In this document: in pieces, positions 44,441 through 53,589 of the stretch
Numbering within the stretch: the first letter of the stretch is position 1
How the letters are laid out: every line of letters begins with the position of its first letter
Source of the DNA: RHLJ01 sp048058975
GTDB lineage: Bacteria; Bacteroidota; Rhodothermia; Balneolales; Balneolaceae
Direction of reading: 5' to 3'
Assembly (NCBI GenBank): GCA_048058975.1
Contig: JBLLNP010000014.1
Coordinates: forward strand, 39,661-103,660
DNA: 64,000 bases
Program-made: the position numbers and the translations under genes
The notes under the pieces: model-generated
What the model saw: only the letters and a program-made list of their open reading frames with translations
Databases searched by the model: none
What the model was told of the DNA's origin: nothing

Positions 44441-45787
44441 ATGATACCAAAAAGTATAATCACAGGGCTTTTAAGTCTAATGGTCATCAGTTTGGTTAGC
44501 GCTCAGGAATGGGAACAAAGCGAAAGTTTTGACACCCTATTTATAAAAGAGGCGCTTTCAGGATTGTTACAGATTCATACAACAGGTGATCGTATGTTTG
44601 CGGCAACTTTGAAGTCAGACTTAAGCTATAGAGTGTACGCATCTGATGATAATGGAGGGAGTTGGACTGAAACTTCTTCCGATAATACAGCAGGAAGTTA
44701 TGCGGTATTTGCTAATGTGGATTCAGATACCATCTACAGCTATGGAGCAGATCTGTTTGGTACAAGGGTTCTTAGGAAAAGTACAGATGCCGGATCTAAT
44801 TGGGCTGTGCAAACAGCAGACTATTCAAATTTCCCTTTCTTTTTTACTGCCACTCAATTTGCAGCAATAAATGACACGCTGGTTTTAACTTCAACCGCCA
44901 GAAGTGCTGGTATATTGAAATCGGTAGATGGAGGAGCCACCTGGAACAGTTTTATAGAATTTTCCGACAATGACCAAAATAAAGGCATAAATGGTCTGGA
45001 AAGTTATGGTAGTTATTTTTTCTTATCGGCTTCCAGTAATGGAGAAGGCTTATTCAGATCTCACAGAGATAGTTCTCGATGGGTTAACATTCTTTCACTA
45101 GATGGGGTAAGCGAGAGTATGTATGGTTTTTCCATCGATTCGGATGGAATACTATATGCCTTAACTCACGAGGGGATTCAATTCAGCGAAGATTCGGGAG
45201 AAACCTGGACACTAAAAACTTCTGCCGAACTCGGGATATCTGAAACAGGAACGCCAACCCATATAAAAGTGATGGGAGAAGATTTGTTGATTGCGTTTGC
45301 AAATGGCGGTGAAGCGCCATCTATTCTGAAGCTAAAAAAAGATTTTAGCTCCCAAGCTGAAGATATATCAACCGGTTTTACAACGGACGGAGTTAATACA
45401 CGGGTTCTTACTTTAGAAACAACATCTACATCAGTACTTGCTACACGAGTGGGAGTAGCAACGGCATTATATCTATACAACGGCGGTCAGTTTTCTACCA
45501 ATTCGGAAGCCGAAGATGACGTACAAGGATTCCAGCTATCCCAAAACTACCCCAACCCTTTCAACCCAAATACGACCATTTCTTTCTCAATACCAGAAGT
45601 TTCAGAAGTAAGCTTGAAAGTATTTAATATGCTTGGTCAGGAAGTTGCCACCTTGGTGGAAGGGCAGATGAATGCAGGTAGCCAAACCCTTTCGTTTGAC
45701 GCATCGAACCTTTCCAGCGGAGTTTATATTTACCGACTACAAGCTGGTAGCAAAGTTCAAACAAAAAGAATGCTGCTGATTAAATAA
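44441..45787 (+). CDS. Secreted BNR/propeller-like protein with type IX sorting tail
   Basis: 448 residues. A signal peptide (IPKSIITGLLSLMVISLVSA) is followed by repeats with SxDxGxTW-like signatures (ASDDNGGSWTETS, STDAGSNWAVQ, SVDGGATWNSF, SEDSGETWTLK), as in YCF48 or BNR beta-propellers. The type IX tail follows (LSQNYPNPFNPNTTISFSI, NMLGQEVATLV, SSGVYIYRLQA). It is probably a surface or extracellular propeller. It abuts the converging VOC gene with no gap. Confidence 0.85.
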   Translation: MIPKSIITGLLSLMVISLVSAQEWEQSESFDTLFIKEALSGLLQIHTTGDRMFAATLKSDLSYRVYASDDNGGSWTETSSDNTAGSYAVFANVDSDTIYSYGADLFGTRVLRKSTDAGSNWAVQTADYSNFPFFFTATQFAAINDTLVLTSTARSAGILKSVDGGATWNSFIEFSDNDQNKGINGLESYGSYFFLSASSNGEGLFRSHRDSSRWVNILSLDGVSESMYGFSIDSDGILYALTHEGIQFSEDSGETWTLKTSAELGISETGTPTHIKVMGEDLLIAFANGGEAPSILKLKKDFSSQAEDISTGFTTDGVNTRVLTLETTSTSVLATRVGVATALYLYNGGQFSTNSEAEDDVQGFQLSQNYPNPFNPNTTISFSIPEVSEVSLKVFNMLGQEVATLVEGQMNAGSQTLSFDASNLSSGVYIYRLQAGSKVQTKRMLLIK

Positions 45788-46855
45788 TCAGCCTTTCATT
45801 CGGTTTACAGCAAAAGCTCTCAACATCCAGGTTGGGAGCGACTTTTTTGGGTCTCTTTTTGTCATGTCGATAAAGAGGCCTAATTTTTTTGCGATTGGTA
45901 CTTTATGTGTTTCTACAAATTCAATTAATGTTCCATCAGGGTCTTCGATGTAGGTAAATCTTCCTGCTGCTTCTCCCATATCAAAACTGTCTGCGCTGTC
46001 AACAGTGAACTTGAAACCTGCTGCTTCGCACTCTTCTTTAAGTGCATCCATTCCCTGCACATCAAAACACAGATGAATAAAACCAAGATCTCCCCAATAG
46101 CGGTTTTCAAAAATCAGTTTTGGGTTTCGCCTTCCATCCAGACATTGAACCAACTCGATTTCAGTAGGACCAAATAATTTCACAAAAGCTCCTTCACGGG
46201 GTTTGCTATGTCGTAAAAGCACCCTGCGGTATTTCTGGTCGCCCCCCGGAAGTCCTTCAAAATCTTCAAAAGAACCAGATTCATCATAAACAACCTCATC
46301 ATAGCCAAGAATGTCGGTGTACAATGTTCGTGACTTTTCGATATCGGTCGAACCAATAATCGCACCGGTAACTCCTCCGGTGGTTTTATGCTCTTTCTTT
46401 TTGAACCATCCTAACCCTTTCACCACATTAAAGATGTTTCCATTCAGGTCTTCCACAAAAAAGTTCAAATCCCCTGCCGGATTTTCTCTAAGCGAAGTAA
46501 GTACTTTCAGTCCGGCACCATTGAATTGTTCGTAGGTTTCTTCCACATCAATGGATTTGATCTTTGCACAGTTAATTCCAAGATCTCCAAGCTGGATATC
46601 AAAATCAGGGGCTACGGGGGTTCGGCTTGTATATTGCCAGATTTCGAAACCACCACCGCCGCGCATACTCAAAGTAAGAATGGCTCTTCGTTCGTGAGGC
46701 TTCCCTCCGGTATATGGAAGCATCAAATCAGCGATGGCAGAATCATCAAACACCTTAATATCCATCCCAAAATACTTGCGGTACCATTCCGTGGCTTCTG
46801 GCACGTTAGGATTTCCGATTCCGATTTGCTGAATTCCTGAAATTACTTTTTCCAT
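45788..46855 (-). CDS. Two-domain VOC (glyoxalase/dioxygenase-like) protein
   Basis: 355 residues with two VOC modules: one near residues 1-150 (ISGIQQIGIGNPNVPEATEW...FVEDLNGNIFNVV) and one near 160-320 (TGAIIGSTDIEKSRTLYTDI...DPDGTLIEFVETHK). The second module keeps a likely metal pair (FIHLCFDV and IEFVE). It resembles extradiol-dioxygenase or lactoylglutathione-lyase-type proteins. The function is undetermined. Confidence 0.82.
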   Translation of the reverse strand: MEKVISGIQQIGIGNPNVPEATEWYRKYFGMDIKVFDDSAIADLMLPYTGGKPHERRAILTLSMRGGGGFEIWQYTSRTPVAPDFDIQLGDLGINCAKIKSIDVEETYEQFNGAGLKVLTSLRENPAGDLNFFVEDLNGNIFNVVKGLGWFKKKEHKTTGGVTGAIIGSTDIEKSRTLYTDILGYDEVVYDESGSFEDFEGLPGGDQKYRRVLLRHSKPREGAFVKLFGPTEIELVQCLDGRRNPKLIFENRYWGDLGFIHLCFDVQGMDALKEECEAAGFKFTVDSADSFDMGEAAGRFTYIEDPDGTLIEFVETHKVPIAKKLGLFIDMTKRDPKKSLPTWMLRAFAVNRMKG

Positions 46856-46882
46856 GTTGGTGTCTAATGTTTTGGTTCAGCT

Positions 46883-46983
46883 GTCATTCCCGCGAAGGCG
46901 GGAATCTGGAGCAACTTAAAAGCTTAAATACTGTTCTGGATCTCCACCCTGTCTGCCGTACAGGCAGGCTTCGTGGGAATGAC
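46883..46983. repeat. Dispersed palindromic element with GTCATTCCC/GGGAATGAC ends
   Basis: A 101-bp intergenic element with perfect outer arms GTCATTCCC and GGGAATGAC. An internal hairpin (TTCCCGC-GAAG-GCGGGAA) sits near the left end, and CTGCC-GTA-CAGGCAG-like arms near the right. It shares the GTCAT...ATGAC frame with 16891-16995 and resembles mobile palindromic repeats. Confidence 0.65.
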
Positions 46984-47000
46984 TTAATTACTTTATACAT

Positions 47001-47606
47001 CTACAAACTAAGCAAAAAATTACGGAACTCATCCGTGTTATACTTAGCCATTCCTCTTTTCTCCACCACAATGTTTCCCTCGGGAGAAATGATGTAGGTA
47101 GTTGGCACAACGGTGCTGTTATACACACCGGGTTGTCTGCCTGCTAAAAAGTAAACAGGCATCGAATATTCTTTCCGTTCCATAAACGCCCTGGCTTTTT
47201 CCGGGTCTTCATCCAAGGAAAGCATCACAAAAACGATTTTCTCCTCATTTTCCAGCTGTTCGTATAATTTTTGGATGTTTGGCATCTCTGCTATACAAGG
47301 CGGACACCAGGTCGCCCAGAAATTCAGAAAGATAGTTTTGCCTTCAAACTCAGAAAGAGAAGTTCGGTCGCCATCAAGAGTAATAAGCGGCATATTGTAG
47401 CTTGCTTTCCGGATTTCATTCTCATTAATCTCAGTATCCGGACGAAGTATCCCCGTAGATAGCAAAACACGTTGAAGGCCACCAATTACTTCGGTGTGGA
47501 GCCCGGTGACATAAAGGATTCCAAAAACACCGAGAATAACGGCCCACTCCTTTACCGCCTTTTTAAATTGATTGGGGGATTTTTTATCCTCATTCTCGCT
47601 CATCAC
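47001..47606 (-). CDS. TlpA-like membrane-anchored thioredoxin
   Basis: 201 residues. An N-terminal membrane segment (ILGVFGILYVTGLHTEVIGG) is followed by a periplasmic redoxin domain with FLNFWATWCPPCIAEMP (active CPPC near residue 110), FVMLSLDEDPEKA and the cis-Pro loop TVVPTTYIISPEG. It reduces disulfides in the periplasm, for instance in cytochrome maturation. It overlaps the preceding nitroreductase gene by 4 bp. Confidence 0.92.
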   Translation of the reverse strand: MMSENEDKKSPNQFKKAVKEWAVILGVFGILYVTGLHTEVIGGLQRVLLSTGILRPDTEINENEIRKASYNMPLITLDGDRTSLSEFEGKTIFLNFWATWCPPCIAEMPNIQKLYEQLENEEKIVFVMLSLDEDPEKARAFMERKEYSMPVYFLAGRQPGVYNSTVVPTTYIISPEGNIVVEKRGMAKYNTDEFRNFLLSL

Positions 47607-48271
47607 AGAAAAGAAGCAATTTCATTCAACGCCTTCTTGGTAATATCAGGCACTTCTGTTTCCTTTTCAGGATATCCAACAACCAGTAGCAAAAAAGGCT
47701 TCTCGTGTGCAGGTCGCTGCATGATTTCCGTTAAAAAGCCCATCGGGCTGGGAGTATGTGTAAGGGTAGCAAGTCCGGCATTATGGAGAGCCGTAATTAA
47801 CATCCCGGTAGCAATCCCAACTGATTCCTTTACGTAATAATGCTTTTCCTTTTCGCCATCTTCTTTGAGATGAAAACTTTGTGCAAAAATCCCGATCAGA
47901 TAAGGAGCCTTCTCAAGAAATGGTTTGTGTTCATCGGTTCCAAAAGGTCTTAAATCTTCCAGCCAATCTTCAGGTGCCCGGCGATGATAAAACTCTCGTT
48001 CCTCTTCCTCTGCGGCTTCACGTATCTTCTTTTTGATTTCAGGATCGGAAACTACTGCGAAATGCCAGGGCTGTTTATTCGCACCATTCGGAGCAGTGCC
48101 CGCTGCAAGGAGACATTGTTCAATTACTTTTTGATCTACAGGCCGGTCAGAAAACTCACGAACGGTACGGCGGGATTTAATTAATGAGTAAAACTCTTCC
48201 GCCCGGGTAAGCATCTCTTCAGGAGGATATTCTTTGTAGGATGTAAGTGGGATAAATTTGGCTTCTTTCAT
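47603..48271 (-). CDS. Nitroreductase family protein
   Basis: 222 residues. FMN-binding signatures are RRTVREFSDRPV, APNGANKQPWHFAVV and the C-terminal LLVVGYPEKE. The length and the insert EEEEREFYHRRAPEDWLEDL resemble the BluB/iodotyrosine-deiodinase branch. It uses NAD(P)H to reduce a small substrate; which one is unknown. Cytoplasmic. Confidence 0.88.
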   Translation of the reverse strand: MKEAKFIPLTSYKEYPPEEMLTRAEEFYSLIKSRRTVREFSDRPVDQKVIEQCLLAAGTAPNGANKQPWHFAVVSDPEIKKKIREAAEEEEREFYHRRAPEDWLEDLRPFGTDEHKPFLEKAPYLIGIFAQSFHLKEDGEKEKHYYVKESVGIATGMLITALHNAGLATLTHTPSPMGFLTEIMQRPAHEKPFLLLVVGYPEKETEVPDITKKALNEIASFL

Positions 48272-48335
48272 GTAAAATCTTCGTCAGCTTTTCGGAAAGC
48301 TAAGAATATATAAGGAGAGAAGTATCACAATTAAC

Positions 48336-48761
48336 TCACTTTACACCAGAGCCTTTTGCCAACCACCACGGATGGGCTTCAATTACCAGCCTTCCTGCTT
48401 TTACCATCGGATCCGCGTTTGCATATTCGAGAGCTTGTTCCATTGTGGCAACATTGTAAACGGAAAAACCACGAATGTCTCCTTCACCTCCGGTTGGTCC
48501 ATTGAGGTTGATAATGCCTTGTTCATAAAGTCCCCCCAGATAAGCCAGGTGCTGCTCCTGAAGCTTTGCCGCCTCGTCTTCACTTTGATTCCGGTTCGGG
48601 CCACTCTTTAAAAATACAATGAAGTACTTTTGCATAGTTATTTTTTCACCTGCCCATTCCATTTCAAATGTTTCGGGTTGTTGGGTTGCTGTAGAGTCTT
48701 GTGCCATAACTGCTAATGAAGTCATTATTAGAAAAGACAGAGAAAGAATAAGTGATTTCAT
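48336..48761 (-). CDS. Exported YciI-like protein
   Basis: 141 residues. A signal peptide (LILSLSFLIMTSLAVMAQ) is followed by a YciI-type ferredoxin-like fold (QKYFIVFLKSGPNRNQSEDE, HLAYLGGLYEQGIINLNGP, IRGFSVYNVATMEQALEYAN, IEAHPWW). YciI relatives are usually cytoplasmic; this one is exported. Active residues (His in HLAYL, Asp in NADPM) are kept. Function unknown. Confidence 0.82.
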   Translation of the reverse strand: MKSLILSLSFLIMTSLAVMAQDSTATQQPETFEMEWAGEKITMQKYFIVFLKSGPNRNQSEDEAAKLQEQHLAYLGGLYEQGIINLNGPTGGEGDIRGFSVYNVATMEQALEYANADPMVKAGRLVIEAHPWWLAKGSGVK

Positions 48762-48828
48762 TTCAAAAATTACTGGTTGAACATTGTTTGCGGCTAGTTA
48801 AGAAATCAAACTCTTCTAATCAACTCTC

Positions 48829-50937
48829 TCATTTCGAGATAAACTCAAGCCACTCCCTTTGTTCCTGAAGTCGTTCAGCATATCGAGGACGGAGTTCCAA
48901 TTCTGAAACGGAATTAACCCAGTTTTGAGCGGACTCAAATTCTCTAAGAAAAATCAGCTTATCGATGAGCTGTTCATACACATCAAACCAATCAGAAGTT
49001 TTCGTAGATGCCGAAATATAGCTTGCGTAAGCCGGAACTAGCTCCCATTGATTGAGTTCAACTGCTTGCTGAGCAAGCAATAATTGGTTTGGAAGATTGA
49101 CAGAGTTATCCAACTGAAAAGGAATAGAATCTTTATATCGAGCCGAAGCAAATACAGTCCAGTTTAACGTATCTGCCCTTAGAGTAAAAGAATATTGAAA
49201 GTTTCCCGGTACCTGATCTGGAAGCAATTGCCATGCTTGTTCTCTTAGATTATAAGCTTCATTCCATCTTTTTTGAAGAGCCAGGGCATCAGCTTTCATC
49301 AAAAGAAATTGAGGGATGGAATCAGAAGGAGTAATTGCATCTAGTGCCTTTTCATATTCTCCAAAACGCAACTGGTAATGAATCCATTTTTGTTTGATAA
49401 TCTGATTATCAGGAGCTAAATGGTACGCTTCTTCAACGTAAGGAAGGGCAAGTTCAAACACTCGGTTAGTTTCATAGAATCGGATTTGATCCCAAGCCTC
49501 CATGATTGATGTTACCACATGCGGGCAGGCTTTCTGGAAAATGGAGCGCTGACTAAATATAAACTCTGAGTTTTGCTGATCTATTGAATCAATTTCTGTA
49601 TCAGGAAGCGAGTGTTGCCAACCGGCTACCAAAGTATCAAAAGGAAGCTGATAGGCAGTTTCAAAATCATTGGTAGCATAAGCCTCTTTAAAATCGGATA
49701 CAGGATAATTGCTCAACAAAAAGTTCACAAAAGAACCTGCTGTAGTGTAGCTGATAGCCCCGGCGCTGGAATAAAATCCTTTGAAAGAAAGAGCCGTTTC
49801 CATTTGTTGGGAGCTTGGATAAGGAGGCTCAGCAGCCATGATTTGATCAAGCGTTGATTCCCGGGAAGCATCTTTCGCAATTCCTTCCGCAAGGCCTTCA
49901 ATTAAGCCGATACTCCAGCTTCCGTTAAACAACTCATTCCCGAATTGTTTGGAGATCACATGAACCATTTCGTGCTTTAATACAGCATCTAAATGTTCTT
50001 TGGCAATGTGCAGTTGGTCTTGTTCCAGCCAGATGGGGACATAACTGGTAAACTTAGCACCCACCAATGCTTTCTTTTGCCACGCATTAGCATACAAGTA
50101 ACTTTCAATCTTTCTGTTCTCCGGCCAATCTATTTCGAGTTGATCAACAATTTGCTTGAAATGGAATTCATGCCTTAATGCCCAGTATTCGATTTCCTGA
50201 TCAGTAAAGGACTCATCGGCATAGTAGAGATCAAAATGCTCCGTTTGAAAGCTGTTAAGTTTCTGTTGAAGGGTGCTTCTTGGCGTAACAACTCCCGACT
50301 CAGGAAGAAAGAGGTAGGATGGGAATAAAACCAATACAGCAGCAACCAGAATAAGTTTTACCCGGATTGAACGCTTCCAATCAGGTAAAAACCAAAGAAA
50401 AAGGATCCACGCAAAAGTAATTGCTCGAAACAGAATCAGGTTCCATCCAACAGTAACAGTTTCATCATAAATCGGTCCGGGCCATGTTCCCCAAACATGG
50501 TTAAAGAAATACACATGAGGCAGTGTTAAAAACTCAATCAACAACACACCAACCGAGATAAAAAGAAGTGTAAGAACAGTTAGTGTTGCAGGTAATGGAA
50601 CTATCAACTTTCTGTACAAGCGGCCGATTGTTATTCCAAATAATACACTGGGTACTGGTATTAACAACCAGAAACCCAATCCGTGCCAGGTAAAGCATCC
50701 CCTGAAAAGAGAGAATAAAAATACAGGCAGACCAAAAAGAAAGACCGCCTTTAGAATTCTGAAAACAACTTTTGAGTCTCTTTTAAGCAGAAGTTTCGAC
50801 GAAGCAATACCTCCCCAGAAACACCCGATAATGGCGGCCAACATTGCTGACTCGAAATGGAAATCGCCCAATAGGGGTAGGGGCAGGAGCAGGCATCCCA
50901 GAAAAACAGGAACTAAATTTCGAATCACTTTTTTCAA
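48829..50937 (-). CDS. Membrane-bound putative gluzincin metalloprotease with TPR-like C terminus
   Basis: 702 residues. About seven membrane segments lie in residues 1-230. A soluble peptidase-MA-like domain follows with LKHEMVHVISKQFG (HExxH near 326) and LIEGLAEGIAKD, whose glutamate may be the third zinc ligand. The last 200 residues are helical pairs like TPR repeats (APDNQIIKQKWIHYQLRFG, LMKADALALQKRW). The combination suggests a membrane-anchored protease acting on the periplasmic face. The exact family is not recognised. Confidence 0.78.
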   Translation of the reverse strand: MKKVIRNLVPVFLGCLLLPLPLLGDFHFESAMLAAIIGCFWGGIASSKLLLKRDSKVVFRILKAVFLFGLPVFLFSLFRGCFTWHGLGFWLLIPVPSVLFGITIGRLYRKLIVPLPATLTVLTLLFISVGVLLIEFLTLPHVYFFNHVWGTWPGPIYDETVTVGWNLILFRAITFAWILFLWFLPDWKRSIRVKLILVAAVLVLFPSYLFLPESGVVTPRSTLQQKLNSFQTEHFDLYYADESFTDQEIEYWALRHEFHFKQIVDQLEIDWPENRKIESYLYANAWQKKALVGAKFTSYVPIWLEQDQLHIAKEHLDAVLKHEMVHVISKQFGNELFNGSWSIGLIEGLAEGIAKDASRESTLDQIMAAEPPYPSSQQMETALSFKGFYSSAGAISYTTAGSFVNFLLSNYPVSDFKEAYATNDFETAYQLPFDTLVAGWQHSLPDTEIDSIDQQNSEFIFSQRSIFQKACPHVVTSIMEAWDQIRFYETNRVFELALPYVEEAYHLAPDNQIIKQKWIHYQLRFGEYEKALDAITPSDSIPQFLLMKADALALQKRWNEAYNLREQAWQLLPDQVPGNFQYSFTLRADTLNWTVFASARYKDSIPFQLDNSVNLPNQLLLAQQAVELNQWELVPAYASYISASTKTSDWFDVYEQLIDKLIFLREFESAQNWVNSVSELELRPRYAERLQEQREWLEFISK

Positions 50938-50989
50938 GAACCCGGATTATTGTTATAGAATGGTAGATAAGGAATTACCAGCATTGTGT

Positions 50990-51379
50990 CTAGTGCGATC
51001 CTAACCCTGCCACAACATATACCCAATAGATTAACCAGAACTGGACAGGCAGCCGAATCAAAGTAGCAAGCGTATACAAAGAAAACGCTCTTTTTTTATA
51101 TGCTTTCCGGAACATATCAAGATTAGCCGGGAATACAGCGATCAATAACAGAATGAGCCCGATAGCAGAAATGGTTCTGCTGAATGGAATCATTATTCCT
51201 ATTCCTCCCAGTATCTCAAATACTCCACTCCAGAACACCATGGCTTTATGATTTGGAATGTACTCGGGCATGATTTTCAAATACATGTTCGGAAACACGA
51301 AATGCAGGATGCCTGCAATAGTGAACATGCAGCCTATCAGATAAACATGGTTAGTTATATCTGAAAAAAAACCGGACAC
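50990..51379 (-). CDS. DoxX-like small membrane protein
   Basis: 129 residues with four membrane segments (VYLIGCMFTIAGILHFVFP, AMVFWSGVFEILGGIGIMIP, ISAIGLILLLIAVFPANLDM, LPVQFWLIYWVYVVAGL), typical of the DoxX/DUF4267-like group. It overlaps the proline dehydrogenase gene by one base, so they are co-transcribed. Role unknown. Confidence 0.85.
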   Translation of the reverse strand: MSGFFSDITNHVYLIGCMFTIAGILHFVFPNMYLKIMPEYIPNHKAMVFWSGVFEILGGIGIMIPFSRTISAIGLILLLIAVFPANLDMFRKAYKKRAFSLYTLATLIRLPVQFWLIYWVYVVAGLGSH

Positions 51380-52233
51380 TATTTTTTAAACATGGCTGTA
51401 AGAACAAAGAATACATTTTCTTTACGTTCCATAAGCCTGCGGCTAAAATAAGGGAACCAATCAGTACCAAAAGGAACATAAACACGGGTTCGGTAGCCAA
51501 GTTCTGTTAATTCAACCATCGTTTTTTCCCTTAACCCATAAAGCATCTGTATTTCGAAACTATCCAATGGCAGTTTTTGCTCCGCAGCATACTCACGAAT
51601 CCAGGTAATGAGTTCGTCATCATGAGTACCGAATCTGGGGAAGTCCGTTTTAGCTAAAAGGATTTTCGCGCACTCTTTGTAAGCTTCTCTAATGGCAGGC
51701 ATATTTTGGTGGGCTATTCCGGCAGGTTCTTTATAGGCTCCTTTAACAAGCCGCACATCCACACCAAGCTCAGCTAATTCTTTTACATCATCAAGACTTC
51801 GGTGCAACATCGATTGAATTACCGTTCCAATATGTTTAGCTCCATATTTAGCGTGAGCTTCTTTTACAATATCCAGCGTGATTTGAGTGTAATCGCTCCC
51901 CTCCATATCAACACGAACAAACTGGTTTTGCTCACTGGCAACATCAAGTAGTTTAAAAAGGTTTTGCTTGCAGTATTCGTGATCTATATCCAGACCCATC
52001 ATGGTAAGCTTGATGGAAATACTGCTCAGCAGCTCATGCTCTTTTATACCGTTTAGCAATTCAATATAAGCTTGTACGGTATCATCCGAAGTTTTTCGGT
52101 CGGTTACATTCTCACCAAGAAGGTCCAAGGTAAGCCGGAGGTTTTTAGCGTTTAAATAGTGAGCTTTTGGAATCGATTCTTGAAAAGATTCGCCAGCTAC
52201 AAAGCGTTTGGCGAGCACAAAGGGTAATTTCAT
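51379..52233 (-). CDS. Proline dehydrogenase family protein
   Basis: 284 residues. A TIM-barrel flavoenzyme of the PRODH family: LSSISIKLTMMGLDIDHEYC, FVRVDMEGSDYTQITLDIV, DVRLVKGAYKEPAGIAHQ, FGTHDDELITWIRE, EIQMLYGLREKTMVEL and RVYVPFGTDWFPYFSRRL are all hallmark segments. It oxidises proline to pyrroline-5-carboxylate, passing electrons to quinone. It is a stand-alone enzyme without the P5C dehydrogenase half. No putA-like gene is adjacent. Confidence 0.93.
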   Translation of the reverse strand: MKLPFVLAKRFVAGESFQESIPKAHYLNAKNLRLTLDLLGENVTDRKTSDDTVQAYIELLNGIKEHELLSSISIKLTMMGLDIDHEYCKQNLFKLLDVASEQNQFVRVDMEGSDYTQITLDIVKEAHAKYGAKHIGTVIQSMLHRSLDDVKELAELGVDVRLVKGAYKEPAGIAHQNMPAIREAYKECAKILLAKTDFPRFGTHDDELITWIREYAAEQKLPLDSFEIQMLYGLREKTMVELTELGYRTRVYVPFGTDWFPYFSRRLMERKENVFFVLTAMFKK

Positions 52234-52394
52234 TCACATCAAATTGGTTAGTAATCAAACATACGGAATACTGAGATTTTCTACCTACAGCGAAATTGAT
52301 AGTAACGTTCAAAAAAATGGGTCGTCTTATCAGGTAACTGAAACTAATAAGGAAGTACAGCGTAAGGGACTTCCGTTAACCAAATTGGGATACC

Positions 52395-53324
52395 ATGAAA
52401 GCAGGAAATAAATTTTTGAAGAGCATTTTAGCGGCTGGTGTTGTAGCTGCAATTGTATTAATGACAGTAGAAAATAGTGAAGCGCGTCAGGCATATACTA
52501 CACAGGAGTTTGGTGTATCTGATAACTCTAATATTGAAGTGAAAACCTCTGGGGGAAGCATCGAGGTGTTCGGTGAGAATACAGATGAAGTTCGTGTTGA
52601 AATGTATGTTCGGAAAAGAGGAGAGCTGTTAAGTCAGGGAGATACTGATCTGGATGAATGGGATATCAGGATTGAAAAGCAGGGGAATACGGTATATGCA
52701 ATTGCAGAAAGAGAAGGAAGAAGTTGGGGGAATAACAATCTGAGTATTTCTTTTAAAGTATATGCTCCTATTAAATCACAAACTGATTTAAAGACTTCAG
52801 GAGGTAGTTTACGCTTGCAGAACCTTCAGGGCAATCAAATGGCACGTACAAGTGGTGGTAGTATAGATGTAGAAAACATTGGCGGAGATATCAAACTTAA
52901 AACCTCAGGCGGAAGCATTACCATTAGCGACATTGAAGGAACAGTCGAGGCCAATACCAGTGGAGGCCGTATTAGAGCTGAGAATGTAACCGGAGGTATA
53001 GACGCAAAAACAAGTGGTGGAAGTATCACGCTTGAAAAGATGTCGGGGAATGTTGAAGCAAAAACAAGCGGCGGAAGTATTGATGCCGAAATTTTAGATC
53101 CGGATGACTTTATTGAATTGAGAACATCTGGTGGAAGTATAACAGTAACGGTTCCAAAAGACCTAGGATATGATATTGATTTAGGTGGCAACCGAGTTCG
53201 TGCCGATCTCCACAATTTCCAGGGCGAGTTTGACAAGAACGACATGGAAGGAACAATGAATGGTGGAGGCACCAAGTTAAGAGCAAAAACTTCAGGCGGT
53301 TCAGTGAATTTAAGATACTTGTAG
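52395..53324 (+). CDS. DUF4097-like secreted beta-helix protein with TSGGS repeats
   Basis: 309 residues. A signal peptide ends near NSEARQA. The mature part is a right-handed beta-solenoid: the phrase TSGGSI or a close variant recurs about ten times at roughly 15-25 residue intervals (VKTSGGSIEVFGEN, LKTSGGSITISDIEG, AKTSGGSITLEKMSG). It ends AKTSGGSVNLRYL. Such proteins are often envelope or anti-sigma-linked. It is followed by a terminator. Divergent from the proline dehydrogenase operon. Confidence 0.88.
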   Translation: MKAGNKFLKSILAAGVVAAIVLMTVENSEARQAYTTQEFGVSDNSNIEVKTSGGSIEVFGENTDEVRVEMYVRKRGELLSQGDTDLDEWDIRIEKQGNTVYAIAEREGRSWGNNNLSISFKVYAPIKSQTDLKTSGGSLRLQNLQGNQMARTSGGSIDVENIGGDIKLKTSGGSITISDIEGTVEANTSGGRIRAENVTGGIDAKTSGGSITLEKMSGNVEAKTSGGSIDAEILDPDDFIELRTSGGSITVTVPKDLGYDIDLGGNRVRADLHNFQGEFDKNDMEGTMNGGGTKLRAKTSGGSVNLRYL

Positions 53325-53361
53325 AAACACGTTTACTCCAAGATTAGTTAGTTACAAAGCC

Positions 53362-53393
53362 AAAAGGCGGGGGATGATATCTCTCGCCTTTTT
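53362..53393 (+). terminator. Rho-independent terminator after the DUF4097-like gene
   Basis: AAAAGGCGGGGGA (53362-53374) pairs with TCTCTCGCCTTTT (13 bp including G-U pairs) around the loop TGATA, and a T run follows. It lies 38 bp past the stop codon. Confidence 0.85.
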
Positions 53394-53408
53394 TTGTGTT
53401 TGGCCATA

Positions 53409-53486
53409 GCGAGTGAAGCGAAGCGATTTTCTAAAATAAGCCCAAAGTTTAGATTTTGAGATTGCTTCGTCGCTTACGCTCCTCGC
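53409..53486. repeat. Imperfect intergenic palindrome
   Basis: The left arm GCGAGTGAAGCGAAGCGAT and right arm ATTGCTTCGTCGCTTACG...CTCGC are imperfect inverted copies about 40 bp apart. The block is GC-rich relative to the flanks and resembles other dispersed intergenic repeats of this genome. Confidence 0.5.
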
Positions 53487-53589
53487 AAAGACTCCTAATT
53501 TTGTTAAATGGCTTTCTCCTCAAAAAACGGTATTTTTAAACGGAACAAAAAAGAAGAAAGAGTATTTATATCTCATCAACTATTAATTA

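Noticed and set aside
52208..52411. A 67-codon plus-strand frame between proline dehydrogenase and the DUF4097-like gene
   Set aside because: It has no recognisable start context, overlaps the divergent gene starts on both sides and has no family resemblance. It is more likely the intergenic promoter region.
52535..53300. Regularly spaced TSGGS-coding repeats as a possible CRISPR-like array
   Set aside because: The repeats are in frame within one protein, differ at synonymous sites and have no constant repeat or spacer length.
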